A DNA stretch of 64,000 nt from the NCBI RefSeq assembly GCF_964204865.1, contig NC_135259.1, positions 12,968,974-13,032,973 of the forward strand, in the 5' to 3' direction. Made by a program: the position numbers and the translations under genes. Of the stretch, positions 47,720 to 60,193 are shown one piece after another. Origin of the DNA: Styela clava (lineage: Eukaryota; Chordata; Ascidiacea; Stolidobranchia; Styelidae). The notes under the pieces were generated by a model, which was not told where the DNA came from, ran no database searches, and saw nothing but the letters and a program-made list of their open reading frames with translations. Positions within the stretch are counted from its first letter, which is position 1; each line of letters opens with the position of its first letter.

Positions 47720-49033
47720 ATGACTAACTGGAAGCTTTTGGCCTTGCTAGCAATGCTCGCTTCATTACTTGTGACGTCAAGCGTCAAGGGAGATAAAGAA
47801 AAAATGATGACAAAGGTGATAATGGAGGAGGTACCGACACCAGCGAAACAACGTGAATATATTTTTTAACGTTTTATACTTTCAAACAAATATTTATCTA
47901 TACTCGAGCATAACTGAGATTTGTTGAGGACCAACAATTTTAACCAAACTGCTTATGTTATGAAATGTTATTCTTTAATGTTAGCACTAACTAGTTTAAA
48001 CTATTTTGATTTGTATATTTTCCCCCAATCTCACATTTCATTAAAAACAAATGTTCGAAACAATATCACGCACACTCAAATTCCATTGTTTTTTCATGCA
48101 TTTTTTAACAAATATTGACACGTACTTATTGCTATACCAGGGCAAACGACAAGGACGATGGGTTGTGGCCCAAGAGAAAACGAAGTTTAACAAAAAACGA
48201 TTTAGAAGGTGACTCATTAAAGTACTATTAAAAAAGACAGCAGTGCTAGCAATTCTCAAATATACGGACACAAATCATGCTACTTTAGTATGCGATCTTA
48301 GCAGTTCTGTGATTTCAGTGATTTTAGATAGGGTCTCATGCAATCGAGACGATGAGCAAGTGAGCATGTCAATGTGGCACCCGCAAATGATAGTGGCCAA
48401 CCGCATTACAGCTGCAGTGATGCGTCCAACACCGAAATCTGTTATCCAATCATTTAATAGGCACATAGTATTCCGACAAAATTTGAAAAAAATGGGATAG
48501 CCTTCCAGCGACTTCTTGAATCTTTGTATACTAGAATTGATCAAATCTTTAATTTTAAAGAAAACGATTTTACAACAGCTACAGTAGTAAAAACAAAAAC
48601 GTATCAGAACAACTTATGTTTCCCTGGATTACAATGTTAATGCCACCACATAGAGATCGTATCTTTATTTTTTAAGATATACGCGTCTGCCTAATAAATC
48701 ATATGGGGGATTAAATATTCCCCGCAGTAAAAAGAATAGAGTTATTGCATCCACAAAATTTAAACGATATCAAATTTTAGTCTGAAAAATAAATTGCTTC
48801 AACTGTACGGTGTAGCCTACTGTATCCCAACATCCGTGATTCAAATCTAAACTAATTTAATATATATATTTTATTTTGGATGAATAAATATTGAGATTAT
48901 GCAGCATGATGAAATGACCAATAGTAGAATATAGCATTGAATTATGATGGTTTAAACATGTGAATATGCATGTTCATATATATTTACTTTTTGACTTTGC
49001 ACTTCAGAAAACACCATCTTTGATTTCGAATGA
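47720..49033 (+). CDS. Secreted peptide precursor, cluster member 1 (exon 1 out of phase)
   Basis: Probable exons: 47720-47852, 48141-48208, 49008-49033 (stop). Exon 1 encodes a signal peptide (MTNWKLLALLAMLASLLVTS) and a spacer with VPTPAK, like the PKVPDNPPK spacer of member 2. Exon 2, in the frame shared with its siblings, reads GLWPKRKRSLTKND, with a basic cleavage site; exon 3 ends TIFDFE. Exon 2 ends in phase 1 and has the same length (68) as in member 4. The problem: the only donor at the expected place (47853) leaves one base, not two, so exon 1 is one base short for the conserved frame. Alternatives are a donor at 47812 or 47830 with an inner acceptor at 48153 (phase 0), a one-base sequence error, or a real disabling change. 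An aataaa lies at 49211. Function unknown; family evidence under member 2. Confidence 0.6.
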
Positions 49034-50911
49034 GATGAAAAGAAACACAAATCACATGATGGATGTACAAAGTCTTAAAATAGTTGTATCAATTTTTATC
49101 GTCAACAGCACAGATGAAATCGAAAAGATGAAAATTTTAAATTTCCTTTTTTATTTTGCACTAACAGACTACATTCAGAAAACTGTACCATTTATCGTAT
49201 GGAAGTTTTTAATAAACTAATATTCTTAGACTTGAAATAAACATTCATTTTCGCTCAGGTTTTTGTGACTTAAGTAGTTTTATAAGACTTGACTTCTGTT
49301 TTCATGAGTGCTCGCAATAAAAATAGTCTTGTTAGTAGGAGAGTGATATTTGAAGCTTTCATAGAATGTCTTACACATGTTACACAAGCACCCCAAATGT
49401 TGAATTCGATTCATTTCCTTAGGCAATTTTCGATATTTGTCGAAAAAAAGAGTATATATGTTCATAAGATTCTACGACACACAGGGAAGACGGCGTGTGT
49501 ATGCAAGGTTACGGGATTTGGTTTAAACACTTTGTCTAGTAAGGAGACGTTTTGTTTCATTTATCTCAAATACCCATTTTCTACTCAAAATGATATAAAT
49601 ACGTTTTTAATGGGAATTTCTACAAAAGATAGAATGCTCAAATATATGGACACGAAAGCCAAGTGGTATCATATCTTTTTTAATACCGAGCACCAGAGCA
49701 CTGAGATGTGTTCCCGGAACTACGCCACGTTGCGCAATTTTTAATTTTGATGATGTCAATAATCGAATCTTCGAATCCCATAGATCCAACATATATATAT
49801 TTGCAATCAAGAAATGAAATAGCCTTTTAGAGACAACAACAAGCTTCAACCACTGAAAATTCCAAAGAAATTGGTCCAGTAGTTGAAGAGAAAAGCGATT
49901 TGAACAAAAACATAATAGCAAAACAATCCATAGGTACATTTTGTGTCCAATAAAAATATAATTATTTTTATCAACCAGTTCTTCAGTGCATTGTCATCAG
50001 TAACAGTTGAGCAACAAACCTACGTTAGAATTGTTCAAGTAGCTTTTGAGCACAACGTATAATGCCAAACCTATTGTTTGAATATTTTACAGTTTGACAT
50101 TTCGTCGATCGTTGTTTTGGGTAAGTGGATACTGCATTTTGCGATTCATCAGGTCGTTACTACATATATTGTCATAATCCGACACGTTAAATTGAAGTTG
50201 TTATAGGGTCATGTTTCCGCCTGTTTTGTCATAAATACAAAGATAACAATTGTGCGTTGTTACCACTTACTGGAAATTTTTGCCTTCGATCACTATCTTT
50301 TTTAGTTTTCTAGATTTCTTCTGTCACAAAGTGTAAAAATGAAGAACAGTAGGCTTTACCCCACGATAATATTTTACGTGCGTAAGTTGAATAATTTCTT
50401 TTTCAAACCGAAGTCGTAAACAGTCTTAGTCGAAGTCTAATAACTGACATAGTGGGAGTAGTGCTGTTATATGGGGATGTATTAAAGTGAACAAAGTTGG
50501 TTCAAAATGGAATTAGGGGACATTATTGTTACTATATTATACTATACTAGAGTTGCCCTGAAGAATGGGATTACCTTTTGATCTATCCTTCTTGCAATGT
50601 TCTATTAATTACATCACGAGAACAATATAAAAAAAATTACTCGTAATCTGCATACATATATCGATTTTTAAATCGCGTTCAGTTAGTTAGGACAAATAAG
50701 CTGTTTTGTCAGAGCTAAAATGGCACCATCTTGCAGCGTATTAACTTTGTTTCGAAAATATCAATAAACAAAACTTTTATCTTTTATTATCTGCAAATCT
50801 TGTAGATCAATTTTGGTATTTACACTCTTTATAAATTGAATAGATTTATCTAAAATCAACTCAATTATATTTCTGAATAGCATTATTATAATACAAGGTA
50901 CAAATTATACA
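49034..50911. other. Spacer between cluster members 1 and 2
   Basis: Contains an inverted R3 repeat copy (49600-49935), which accounts for much of the 151-residue open frame at 49289-49744. No other gene seen. Confidence 0.5.
49600..49935 (-). repeat. Interspersed repeat R3, copy 4 (minus strand)
   Basis: Carries the reverse complements of catatatttgagcat (near 49635) and of the 'ttgctttgaaattttcag' block (near 49855-49875). Confidence 0.65.
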
Positions 50912-51900
50912 ATGACTAATCAAAAAAATTATGCTATTTGCATTATGTATATCACGCTTATAGTGATATCTTTTAGTAGAGAATGTTTTCCGAGTAAAAT
51001 ACCGAAAGTACCGGACAATCCACCGAAAACATCTTCTAAAACGAAGTGAGTTTTTTTATCAATACTTGACGAAACGGAAATACAAATATCAAATTTTGAA
51101 ACGAAAATAAATTCTACAGAATTAAGACTCGAGAGTATATCTTACTGTGACACAAGCTCCGACATTTCACATTTTTAGGAAGATGTACAACACAATTATA
51201 CATCAAATAATTTAATGTAAGGATAGGATTTGTATGATAAACATACTTGGCATAGATGAGGTTGTTGACATGTAGTGGCCAACGAAACTGGCATGCCTGA
51301 ATGGGATTGTCTCAAATAATAACCAATCACGGTGCAAATTGAGTTAAGTTTGAAGATAATATCTAAAGTAACAATAGGATCGTTTCACGTAAATTATTAT
51401 GTAGCTAGTATGCCATAACCGAAAAATATTGTAAATAGTAGACATAAGTTTGGCCTTCTACTTCTTCAACAGCCACTCGAAAATAATTACGGACCTCCTG
51501 AATTATGCGCACCAAGATGGCGCACAACCTGAACTTAGATTGTGTATCAGGTAAGGGTTCAGGTTATGCGACATCTTGGTGCGCATATTCAGGAGTAACA
51601 GAATTTCATTTCTAAAAAGCTAGGTACACGTTCAACTCTGATCGTATTTGAAGTTGTTTGGACTTCCGGTTTGAGGCCTACTAGTAATTCCAACTTAAGT
51701 GATTGCAAGTAATATCTTTCTATACAGTCACATCAGCGGAGGCGGTGGGTGGAGACAAGGGAAAAGAAAAAGAAGCTTGGATAAAGAAGAAACTTTCGAG
51801 CAAGGTAACTAATAACCTTGGGCAAAAATTCATAATTTGCTATTTTTCTAATTACTCAATATTTTCTGCAGTTGACGAAGACGCCATTTTGTTTGAATGA
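50912..51900 (+). CDS. Secreted peptide precursor, cluster member 2 (79 residues)
   Basis: Exons 50912-51045, 51728-51804, 51872-51900 (stop); introns phase 2 and 1; 240 nt in frame. Layout: signal peptide (~1-24, hydrophobic ICIMYITLIVISFS), proline-containing spacer (PKVPDNPPKTSSK), a Gly/Trp segment (HISGGGGWRQ) followed by GKRKR, then an acidic C-terminal peptide SLDKEETFEQ...DEDAILFE. GKRKR is the classical signal for prohormone cleavage plus C-terminal amidation, so a peptide ending WRQ-amide is possible; the acidic tail is the other candidate product. The same exon plan, phases and motifs recur in members 1, 3 and 4, which is the main evidence that this is a real gene. aataaa at 51984, 84 bases after the stop. 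I do not recognise the family. It could be a neuropeptide/hormone, or an antimicrobial precursor with an anionic C-terminal piece. Confidence 0.82.
51491..51595. repeat. MITE M1 copy in member 2 intron 1
   Basis: ggacctcctgaattatgcgc to gcgcatattcaggag, with caagatggcgcacaacctga and the inverse catcttggtgcgc. Confidence 0.8.
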
Positions 51901-52091
51901 AGTGTTTAAAGATAGAGGAGACATGTGAAAAATACCAAACATCTAAAAAGCATGTCAAAAACTTCCTTTCTACATATTTGTGTAATAAATGAAATATTGT
52001 TGTATGCTTCAGTTTGATATATTAGACTTTAATGTGCTGGACCTAAAGGTTAGCAACTAAAGGAAATTCATACCAGAATTATCAGTAGGTT

Positions 52092-52230
52092 ATTGACTTG
52101 GACAGTAAATAGAGGAAAAAATTCATAACACTAACTTTTGAAATCAAAAGAGACAAATAATTGACTTGGACAGTAAATAGAAGAAAAAATTCATAACACT
52201 AACTTTTGAAATCAAAAGAGACAAATAACT
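52092..52230. repeat. 68-bp direct tandem duplication
   Basis: attgacttggacagtaaata at 52092 recurs at 52160; the two units are nearly identical to their ends (agagacaaataa), so the duplication is recent. Confidence 0.95.
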
Positions 52231-52505
52231 GACACAATAACGAAATGGTTGCAGTGTTATGGTTTCGTTATCAGCCTGCTGGCTTACTTACTGGCTGGCG
52301 ACGAGCACAAGCATAATTATCCAGTGAGAAGGATGTAGACTCCAAGTGTCCAAATTTTCCATGTGACACTACAAAGGATAGAAACATTTAGAAATTAAAC
52401 GTAGGAGATATTTATAAATACGAGCAATCAATTGCAAAATTCGAAAACGTGTTGGTTTCGAAAATCCCCAGAAGTGAATGTTGCTTTTGTGTAAGTCAAA
52501 AAATA

Positions 52506-52711
52506 GGTACTCCCGTAATGTGTGTACCAGGTTAGGGTTAAGTCATATTTTTATTTCTACCTTATTTTAGTTCTATTACGAGTTCGGGGACTGTGTTAGC
52601 CAAGTGAATATACCCCCTGCCCATAGGTTTCCGTCCCTTTACACAACTTTATGTTAAGTAGGCGAACAATATTAGTTACTTCGATGTTGGTACACACACT
52701 TCTGGAGCGCC
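52506..52711. repeat. MITE M1, long variant without AAGATGGCG block
   Basis: ggtactcccgtaatgtgtgt to acacacacttctggagcgcc, with an M1-type ccaggttagggtt centre next to the left end; 206 bp with A-rich flanks (aaaaaata / aaaaatat). Confidence 0.65.
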
Positions 52712-53320
52712 AAAAATATGTGATACAATCAGAAGTAATGTTAGAGAATAAATTCAAGATTATTCAAAACTATTCTTATTGAAACAAGTTTATGATACGA
52801 AGTAACATTTACCGGGAACTCAAGTGCAACAAGGTTTAGGAGAATATTGCGCTGCAATGCCAGATATATATATATACAAATTAGATGAAATATTTCTCTC
52901 GATGTAGCTTTTTTCAACGCATATATGTTATCACAAACGTGAGATAGTATATCACAAACATATTTAATTGCATGACATTCCTAGAAATTTCACTGAAAAT
53001 AGAATTTGGGGCATGTTGCTCGAGAAAGAATATTCGTCTATTATGAACACGACAAACTCATGAAAAATAGCATGTTAATCCACTTCGTATGTATGTTAAA
53101 TTCATCAGCTCTTTGTTATGAATTGCCGCGAACGTTACGTCATAAAACACAAGTTTGACGTAATAATACAAAAATGCGACATCGTAATATCATGATCCCA
53201 TAATCCTAGGTGATTTATGACGTAAGTGTGGAGAATTTTATCCTATCAAACTCTAGCTTGGTTTATATGAGTATGAGTATGAAGTATGAGTTTCATAGTA
53301 AAATGACATTATTAATAGCC

Positions 53321-53516
53321 GGTGACCGTGCATTTGAACCCACGTCCATTTGAACCCATGTGTATATCCGCGGGTTCAATCTATATGCGGGGTGCTAAAA
53401 CCCATGGGATAGGGTTAGTATGGGTTAAAATATCAGTAAAACAAAAAAAAATTCTATAGGTGCAATAGTATGCAGGTGCAATTGTCGTGGGTTCAAATGT
53501 ACGGCGGACGGGAACC
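53321..53516. repeat. MITE M2, copy 3, perfect 9-bp target duplication
   Basis: Starts ggtgaccgtgcatttgaacc and ends ttcaaatgtacggcgg...ggaacc. Flanked by ttaatagcc at 53312-53320 and 53517-53525. Confidence 0.92.
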
Positions 53517-54888
53517 TTAATAGCCTACTCAGAATGTTGACGACAACATCATCTACATTTTATTGATGCGTTACAGAAATTAACTGAATATAGCATTTCA
53601 AACATCGGCAAAGTGTGATTGAAAAATGTTTTACTACTTATAAGATTGCATTTTCACACATCATTATAGTAAACTTGTTTCCTGTTTTATATATAAATCC
53701 ATTTACTTATTTGCTTCCGGTCATTCAAAATATACACTTACTTATGCATTAATATTGATATCGAAAGCTGTTGGGGTATTAAGAACGACATAGGCTTTTT
53801 AGTATAGTGAATTTGAGAGTGTAAATCGCGCTGATTTGGGCAACCAAAGATAGAAGCTTTACTTGCGCACTGAAGTAAAATGTGTAGGACAGTGTTAGAG
53901 CACGTATAGTCTTGTAAAACGAAAATCTGGTGAAATTTAGTACGAAATGGACGTAACGAATTTCTGTTTATTTCATATTATTTACTTCCTAATCATTTAT
54001 ATAACAACATGCAAAATAATAAAATCCTTTTCTTTATGTCTGATAAAATGCAAAAATTTTATTCAAATCATTTATCACAAACAGCCGCCAATTCCAATGC
54101 TTTTAGTAACAATTCTTTGCTGTCAAGAAATAATGATAATAAACGATATGATGACAGAGACTTTATACGGACACGTATATAACCTTCTAAATTGAGCGAT
54201 TAATTAAATACTCCAATTGCACGTTGTTTTCGTGTCATGTTCCCGTTGTTTTGAAACGTCATTTAATGGTAAATAAGCAATCTGATATGCCTTTTGTGAT
54301 ATCAGAGAAAACAACGACTCATGTTTACGAATGCTAGTACGTTGAAGGGTTTATAAGCGGAATCAAATATTTGCAAGATGATTTAGTTACGAAGTAAACG
54401 TAGACGACAGACGTAGGCCCGCCTGCTCATAGCAGGTAGCTATAGGAGATATTTTGGTCCGGAAAGGGGGAAACGTGACAGCTTTGAACCGCCAAAACTA
54501 CCTATGCATTCGGGCAGTGTATCAGAAATCAATTAGTAAGTGCGATCGCCTACCGGTTGAAGCCTTGGACTTATCTATGTTGACATTGACATTGCAGAAA
54601 AAACTACTGGAATATTCCACTTCAGTCCTTCTAAAAATAGTACCTCATTATCCAGAAGTTACTGCCCGTACATAGCCTTATTTGGAGTGACGGTCGTGAT
54701 TGTATAAAAACACACTCTTACCAAAACTGAACTTGTTTTGAGAATTTACTCCAAGAACATCAAATCATGTCTCATATGTAAATTAGCTTTATTCTAAGAT
54801 TTTATGTTTTCAAACAGCCCTGATTTTATAATTTATTGCTGTGATATATTCTAGAAAGAAAATTGTATAATCGGCTTACATATATATT

Positions 54889-56666
54889 ATGGAAAACTAT
54901 AAGCTGTTACGAATCATCCTTATTTGTGTTACGCTGACCATTTTATCTTCGTGTGATGGGTTTTTATCCGACGATTTTCCCACTCGAGGTCGGGTTGTTA
55001 GTCCACCAGGGACAAATCAGAACCGGTTAGTAGTTTTATTGCTAATATTATATAGAAAATTCACTATCGCATGATAGCAGACATCTTAGAAAATTTTTGT
55101 TTGAGAAATGGCATACAACAGTATTTGCCATACAAATACACGCTGTTCATTTCTTGGACACGTAATGTACATATGGATCGTTGTGTTAATATGTTATTGT
55201 TGTTGTTCGCGTTGGTATTTTTTGATATTGTTATACATATTGCTTTGCTCATTAACTATTTGATCATTTGCTCTAAAATTTTCCAGTGGTTGAAGATTGT
55301 ATTTTTGCTAGAAGGCGATTACTTTTTTTTATTTCAAAAATTTCTCTATGCGATTCGTTTTTGTTTTTGCGAGGACGTCGTCCAAATTGCGCACCTTGTG
55401 GCAATTCCGCTTTCGCGTTAGTCGTGAAGATTTCCATACCGGTCGTTTAATGTCACAGATTGCCTGTGGCCTTGGCCTTGGAGTTCATATATTTGAGCAT
55501 CGCTCTCTTGTTTTTGAACACGTTATGAATCGTTTTATAAATCTTTTCCTTTGAAAATTTGCTATTTTTATTTAACTCATAGGAATACTTTCATGTGACA
55601 TTAAGAATCACTTTTGCATGACATCTGACTTTCGTGTCTATATATTTCAGATCTGGTCCACTGTTATTATTATTTTTAAAATAAGACTCGGTTTTGGTAA
55701 ATTTAGTAACAAAGTTTCATTCCATAAACACCTGGGATTGGAAAAGTTTTTGACGTTTGAACACATTTTAGTGATCAAATTCGAAAATTTATAATTCGTT
55801 TTTTATATTTTATTAAAATACAGCCACATAAGAGGCGGCGGTGCTTGGTCTAATTCAAAAAGTAAAAGAAGTGCAATGAAAGAAGAAGATATTGAGAAAA
55901 GTGAGACATTTTTATTACGATTTATATTTCAATTCAAATACATTTAGTTTTTACAATTTCATCGTCTCACAACAATATAAATGGAATATACAGAATTTAG
56001 CTCCGAGTTCTGATTCGTGAAATATAAATTTTAAAAATCATTCAGGCTAGTTGTTACTGTTAGTACTTCCACTTCCACACGAATCGGGCAAATTTGATAC
56101 TTCCCGCATTGAAATAATTGGTCGATTCAATGAATATTTTGATGGGAAAATTGCTCAAAATTTTTAATATAATATTGCTGTAAAATTAAATACATTTATT
56201 TGTGTACGAGGCTAGGTTGGCCGTTTTCCAATTAGATTTGTTCAATTTTGTTAAACAGATGACAATGCTGTCACTGTCTTATCATTACTTTTTATCATTT
56301 GATATTTATCTAGTTGTGATATATATATAAAACCTTCTAATTGAGCATCTTAATTGAGAATAATTTAAGGTTCGTAACACCCAAAATCTTTCACATAGCT
56401 TACCCGTTTTGAAACTTTCGAATGAATCGTATTATTCAATCTCCTGTCCTAGGCCAATATCCTTTATTATTTTATAGAAAAATTTTATAGTAAAGAAGAG
56501 GGTGATAGTCTATATTTAGCCATTCATCTGGTTCAGTATCACATTGATGGTGCCAATACCTGACTATTTTTCACTTGAGGAGCTTGAATACTGTTTAAAT
56601 GGGTAAACAGACAAATTTGTTTTATTATTCATAATAGTGGATGAAGACACCGTTCTCTTCGACTGA
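54889..56666 (+). CDS. Secreted peptide precursor, cluster member 3 (80 residues)
   Basis: Exons 54889-55025, 55824-55900, 56638-56666 (stop); introns phase 2 and 1; 243 nt in frame. Signal peptide (LLRIILICVTLTILSS, residues ~5-20), spacer FPTRGRVVSPPGTNQN, Gly/Trp segment HIRGGGAWSNS, cleavage site KSKR, acidic tail SAMKEEDIEK...DEDTVLFD. Exon 2 has the same length (77) as in member 2, and the HI(S/R)GGG(G/A)W and DED(A/T)xLF blocks align position by position. Unlike member 2 it has no Gly before the basic site, so no amidation is expected. Intron 1 contains an R3 repeat (55205-55520). aataaa at 56707, 41 bases past the stop. Confidence 0.82.
55205..55520 (+). repeat. Interspersed repeat R3, copy 5
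   Basis: Contains aattttccagtggttgaaga, tagaaggcgattactttt and catatatttgagcatcgctc; it lies in intron 1 of peptide gene 3. Confidence 0.7.
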
Positions 56667-57422
56667 ACGCAATATTGTTAAACAACAAAAAGATGATAAA
56701 AGACTGAATAAATACAGACGTTTACGAGAAATCTACAAATAAAAATGTTTTGAGCTTTTGGTGTCTCAGAAAAGTACTTCAACACGCCCGAGATTGAATA
56801 CAGTTTTAAACACCAAAAGATTTCAAATCCCATCTATTGCAACTGTTTTTATTTGGCATAATTTTTACCTTTTTCAACTTGCTACTTATACAGCGAATAA
56901 GAATAAAAAATCATATACGTGTAAATAGGCTGCGCGAAGCGCATTTGTATTGTTCATCATGTTTCATTTTATTAATAGCACAAAAAGTATGTTTCATTTT
57001 TCAAGATTTTGAATTTGGGTATCCGCTTTTTTTACTCTTCATCGAAAAGTTCAGAAATATCTAAAAACGAAACAAAAAAAATTCGAGCAAAAATTGCATA
57101 AAAAATTATACTAAATCTGACCGAAAAAGTGCGACAAATTAACAGAAAAATATTCAATATTAGATCTACCTTCTTCCTGCTCTTCGATTTCCAACTCGCG
57201 CCTTTTTCTTTTCCATATTATGGGTATTTTATGTGTCCTGATTGTAGAAAGATGTCATTGATTTAAAAAAAGCTTTGTAAAATATTTTATGCGTGAAATA
57301 TGATTATAAGGTTACACTAAATGAGTACGTAACATCCTAGAAAAGACTTTTAAAGGCAGTGGACGTTAACAGTTGCCGCGATGATGGCTATACTAGAAAA
57401 TATTATATTTATAGCTTTTTTT

Positions 57423-57532
57423 GGACCTCCAGAATTATGTGCACCAAGATGGCGCACAACCTGAACATAGTAGTTGAACCAGGTTAGGGTTCAGTTTGTG
57501 CGCCATGTTTGTGCACATACTTCGGGAGCGCC
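57423..57532. repeat. MITE M1, intact copy
   Basis: ggacctccagaattatgtgc to gcacatacttcgggagcgcc, with caagatggcgcacaacctga and inverse gcgccatgtttgtgc. Poly-T flanks hide the target duplication. Confidence 0.85.
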
Positions 57533-57559
57533 ATTTTTTGAATGCTACAACACATGTAT

Positions 57560-57800
57560 CATTTATTGGACACATTCATATGTAGCGCTTTGCTAAATTG
57601 TTGTTATTGTTGGATGACATTTATTGTTAGGAACAATTGGTCTCTCCGATACCAATGAACAAATCTTTCAAAATTTCATATTGTGAATTCAGGATGTGGG
57701 ACGCGATTTGCAATTTTGATTTGAAGCTTTTGAATGATAAGAGAATTCAATCATTGAACCTTCGTGTCCATATATTTGAGCAATGCTCTCTTGCTAACTT
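57560..57800 (+). repeat. Interspersed repeat R3, copy 6
   Basis: Ends with cgtgtccatatatttgagca and atgctctcttgc as in other copies; the rest is diverged. Confidence 0.55.
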
Positions 57801-58179
57801 TTATAAATGTTTTGTGGTTACTGCTCAAAGCATTCTGGTGGAAAGTGCAATATAATTTTATAAATAAATATTTCACCTCGAAAGTCCTGCCACAGAAGGA
57901 CTTCGTGTTGTTGGCACACGTTCATACCACATGTTTCGACGGCCTCGTTGATGTCCAAGACTGGTTATTATAAATCCAGAAATTGTAAACAATATTACGA
58001 AGATCCTATAAACTTTCATATTCCTTATTACGAGTTATAAAAATTGTTGGAAAGTGTCTAATGACAATTTTAAAAAAGCATATATATTATGTAAATACGC
58101 GTTTTCAAATTTTCTGAAGGAAATAGATTGCAAAAAACGAGATGGAATCTACTAACTATCTACAGAATTATACTCCTTT

Positions 58180-58480
58180 GTGGGCGCGATGGTCTGGTAG
58201 TTAAGGTATCAAACTTACTATACTGGCCTCACTGGGTGAAGATCTTGTGTTCAAATCTTAAGCTAACTACTTTACCCAGAGTGTGATAGGGATGATGATT
58301 CAGTGGGCAAGGCCGAAAGAGGAAATATTCCGGTCGATCTGAAAGACTAGCCACATTAGTGGATGCTTTTACAGGAAATTGTTCAAAATAGAAGACACGA
58401 AGAAGCATGGATATAAAAACAGTTGGTAATTGCGTTAAAAATATTGAGTTCAATTGCCTTAAGAATAGTCTCAATCGTAG
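58180..58480 (+). mobile_element. tRNA-derived SINE of a second type
   Basis: A-box tggtctggtagttaagg (58190-58206) and B-box-like tgttcaaatct (58248-58258) spaced as in a tRNA, with a body running to about 58480. It is unlike the SINEs at 8305 and 15948. Not a functional tRNA by eye: the 3' half does not close an acceptor stem. Confidence 0.6.
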
Positions 58481-60193
58481 AAGTCTATTGAAAAATTCAA
58501 AGATAAAAATAGCTTCTCAAAATATCCATACTGTAACTTGTTTGACTGTTCTCCATACTATATCTGTTGACCTCAATTGACCTTATTTTATTTCTATTCA
58601 GATTATCATACATTGCCTGTTTATAAAACATAAAGGTATCTGACACTTTCAGAATCTAGCAAACATGCAGTAAATAAGTAACATATTGCGCACTATTTAT
58701 TATTGTATCCTGCCTCCCTAACACGTCACGTCGGTTTTCGATTTTCACACGATTTATACGTCATTTAAATTGCCGTTGAAATTTAATATTTTAAACACAG
58801 CAATAACATCGATGCTGAAAATCGCATCAGCAAATAAGATGATATCAGTTTTGCTTTCAATTGCTGTCCATATCGCTTATGTCCATATTTTTTAATTAAC
58901 ATACCAATGCCACATCAAATATTTTATTTTTTAATTTATACGAAATTCGATACCAGCTTTAAATCTTCAGACACCCTTTTCGGCAGTCAGATCCCACCAT
59001 TTGAAGAGGATTTGATCAATTACAGGAATATCTCAACAATTTTTTACACTCGAGTTTACATAGTTTTATCGAAAACAAAAATAAATTATGTATTCAAAGT
59101 ATGATGCTTTCGTGTTTCAAATTTATTATGAGGTGGTGTTATTTTCTTATCTCAAATATCACCATATTTAAATTAGGTAAACCTCGCTATAATACATATT
59201 TAACACATAAAGCAAAATTTTTATTAAACCTGTGTAATGTACGCGAGTGTGAACCTTTTATTGCGTGAAGTGAAAAAGAACCAGTGACAATTTTCAACCA
59301 CGATTAAAAACAGATAGATACTCTGTGATTTGATCCCAAATTTTAACCCCAATTCGAATTTTTTAATTTCAAAAAACCGTAGAAACATATTTCTTCATTC
59401 AATATGAGCACACATTTCGTTTGTTTCAAACGTTGCATCGTCCATACTTGACACTTACGTTCAGTAGGTATAGTACTTGCGATATGCTACAGCTATGTAT
59501 TAATTAAAAGAACGTACGTATTAATTAAAAGAACTTAAAAGTACATTCATTTCGCAGTCATCAACTCTCCAGTTTAAATCAAGACTTGCTAAAATGGCTT
59601 GAGTCTCATTTGCACAAGTCAAGTTAAAACTAAATCCATGGGTTTGGAGTTCATTCCAAATCATTTGATGTTCTCGACCTTGCTGCAGTCAAGTAAAAAC
59701 AAATTTTCATTTTAGCGATCTCTTAAAAGACACTGTGAAAATCAAGTGAAGTCAAATCATTATTTTATTCTTGACCCAGTTTTTCTCACTCGAGTTGACC
59801 AAATCAAGAATGCATGTATCACTAAAACAAATGAAAATGTACCAAGACCATTAGCTATTATTTACTTTTTTAAGTTTAAGTTGTAGATGTTGGTTTATGC
59901 ATATAAATAATTCGAACTTTGTAACTGAGTTAGAACGCGGGCAGAATAAAACCAGCTGATTTCAGATTACAAGTACTATGATTTCAGTGAATAAAATTTT
60001 TATATTTTTTTATGCTAATTCTGAAAAGAGGGACAGAAGCCGAAAATCTGGTTAATTTTACAATATAAACAAACCACGGCCTTGTCACAGATGCCATGTA
60101 TGCTGATGGTGAAGGTCATCGTGATAGTAATCATGTCTGTAATTCACCTTGCAAAATTGTACTTTATTCTATTGTTTAACACAATATCACAGC

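Larger units (their letters stand above)
51901..54888. other. Spacer between cluster members 2 and 3
   Basis: Holds a 68-bp tandem duplication, an M1 variant and an M2 MITE (separate entries). Open frames at 53947-54195 and 54454-54675 have no splice or similarity support. Confidence 0.5.

Noticed and set aside
49289..49744. 151-codon open frame in the peptide cluster
   Set aside because: Its second half is an inverted R3 repeat (catatatttgagcat block reversed), there is no signal peptide or splice match to the cluster, and composition is not protein-like.
53947..54195. Signal-peptide-like open frame between cluster members 2 and 3
   Set aside because: No donor of phase 2, no Trp-KR exon after it, and no acidic last exon within reach.
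58812..59000. Possible extra cluster member (a short hydrophobic start at 58812, a DTLFGS stretch near 58967)
   Set aside because: The start exon hits a stop without a donor and no middle exon was found; the match to exon 3 is weak.
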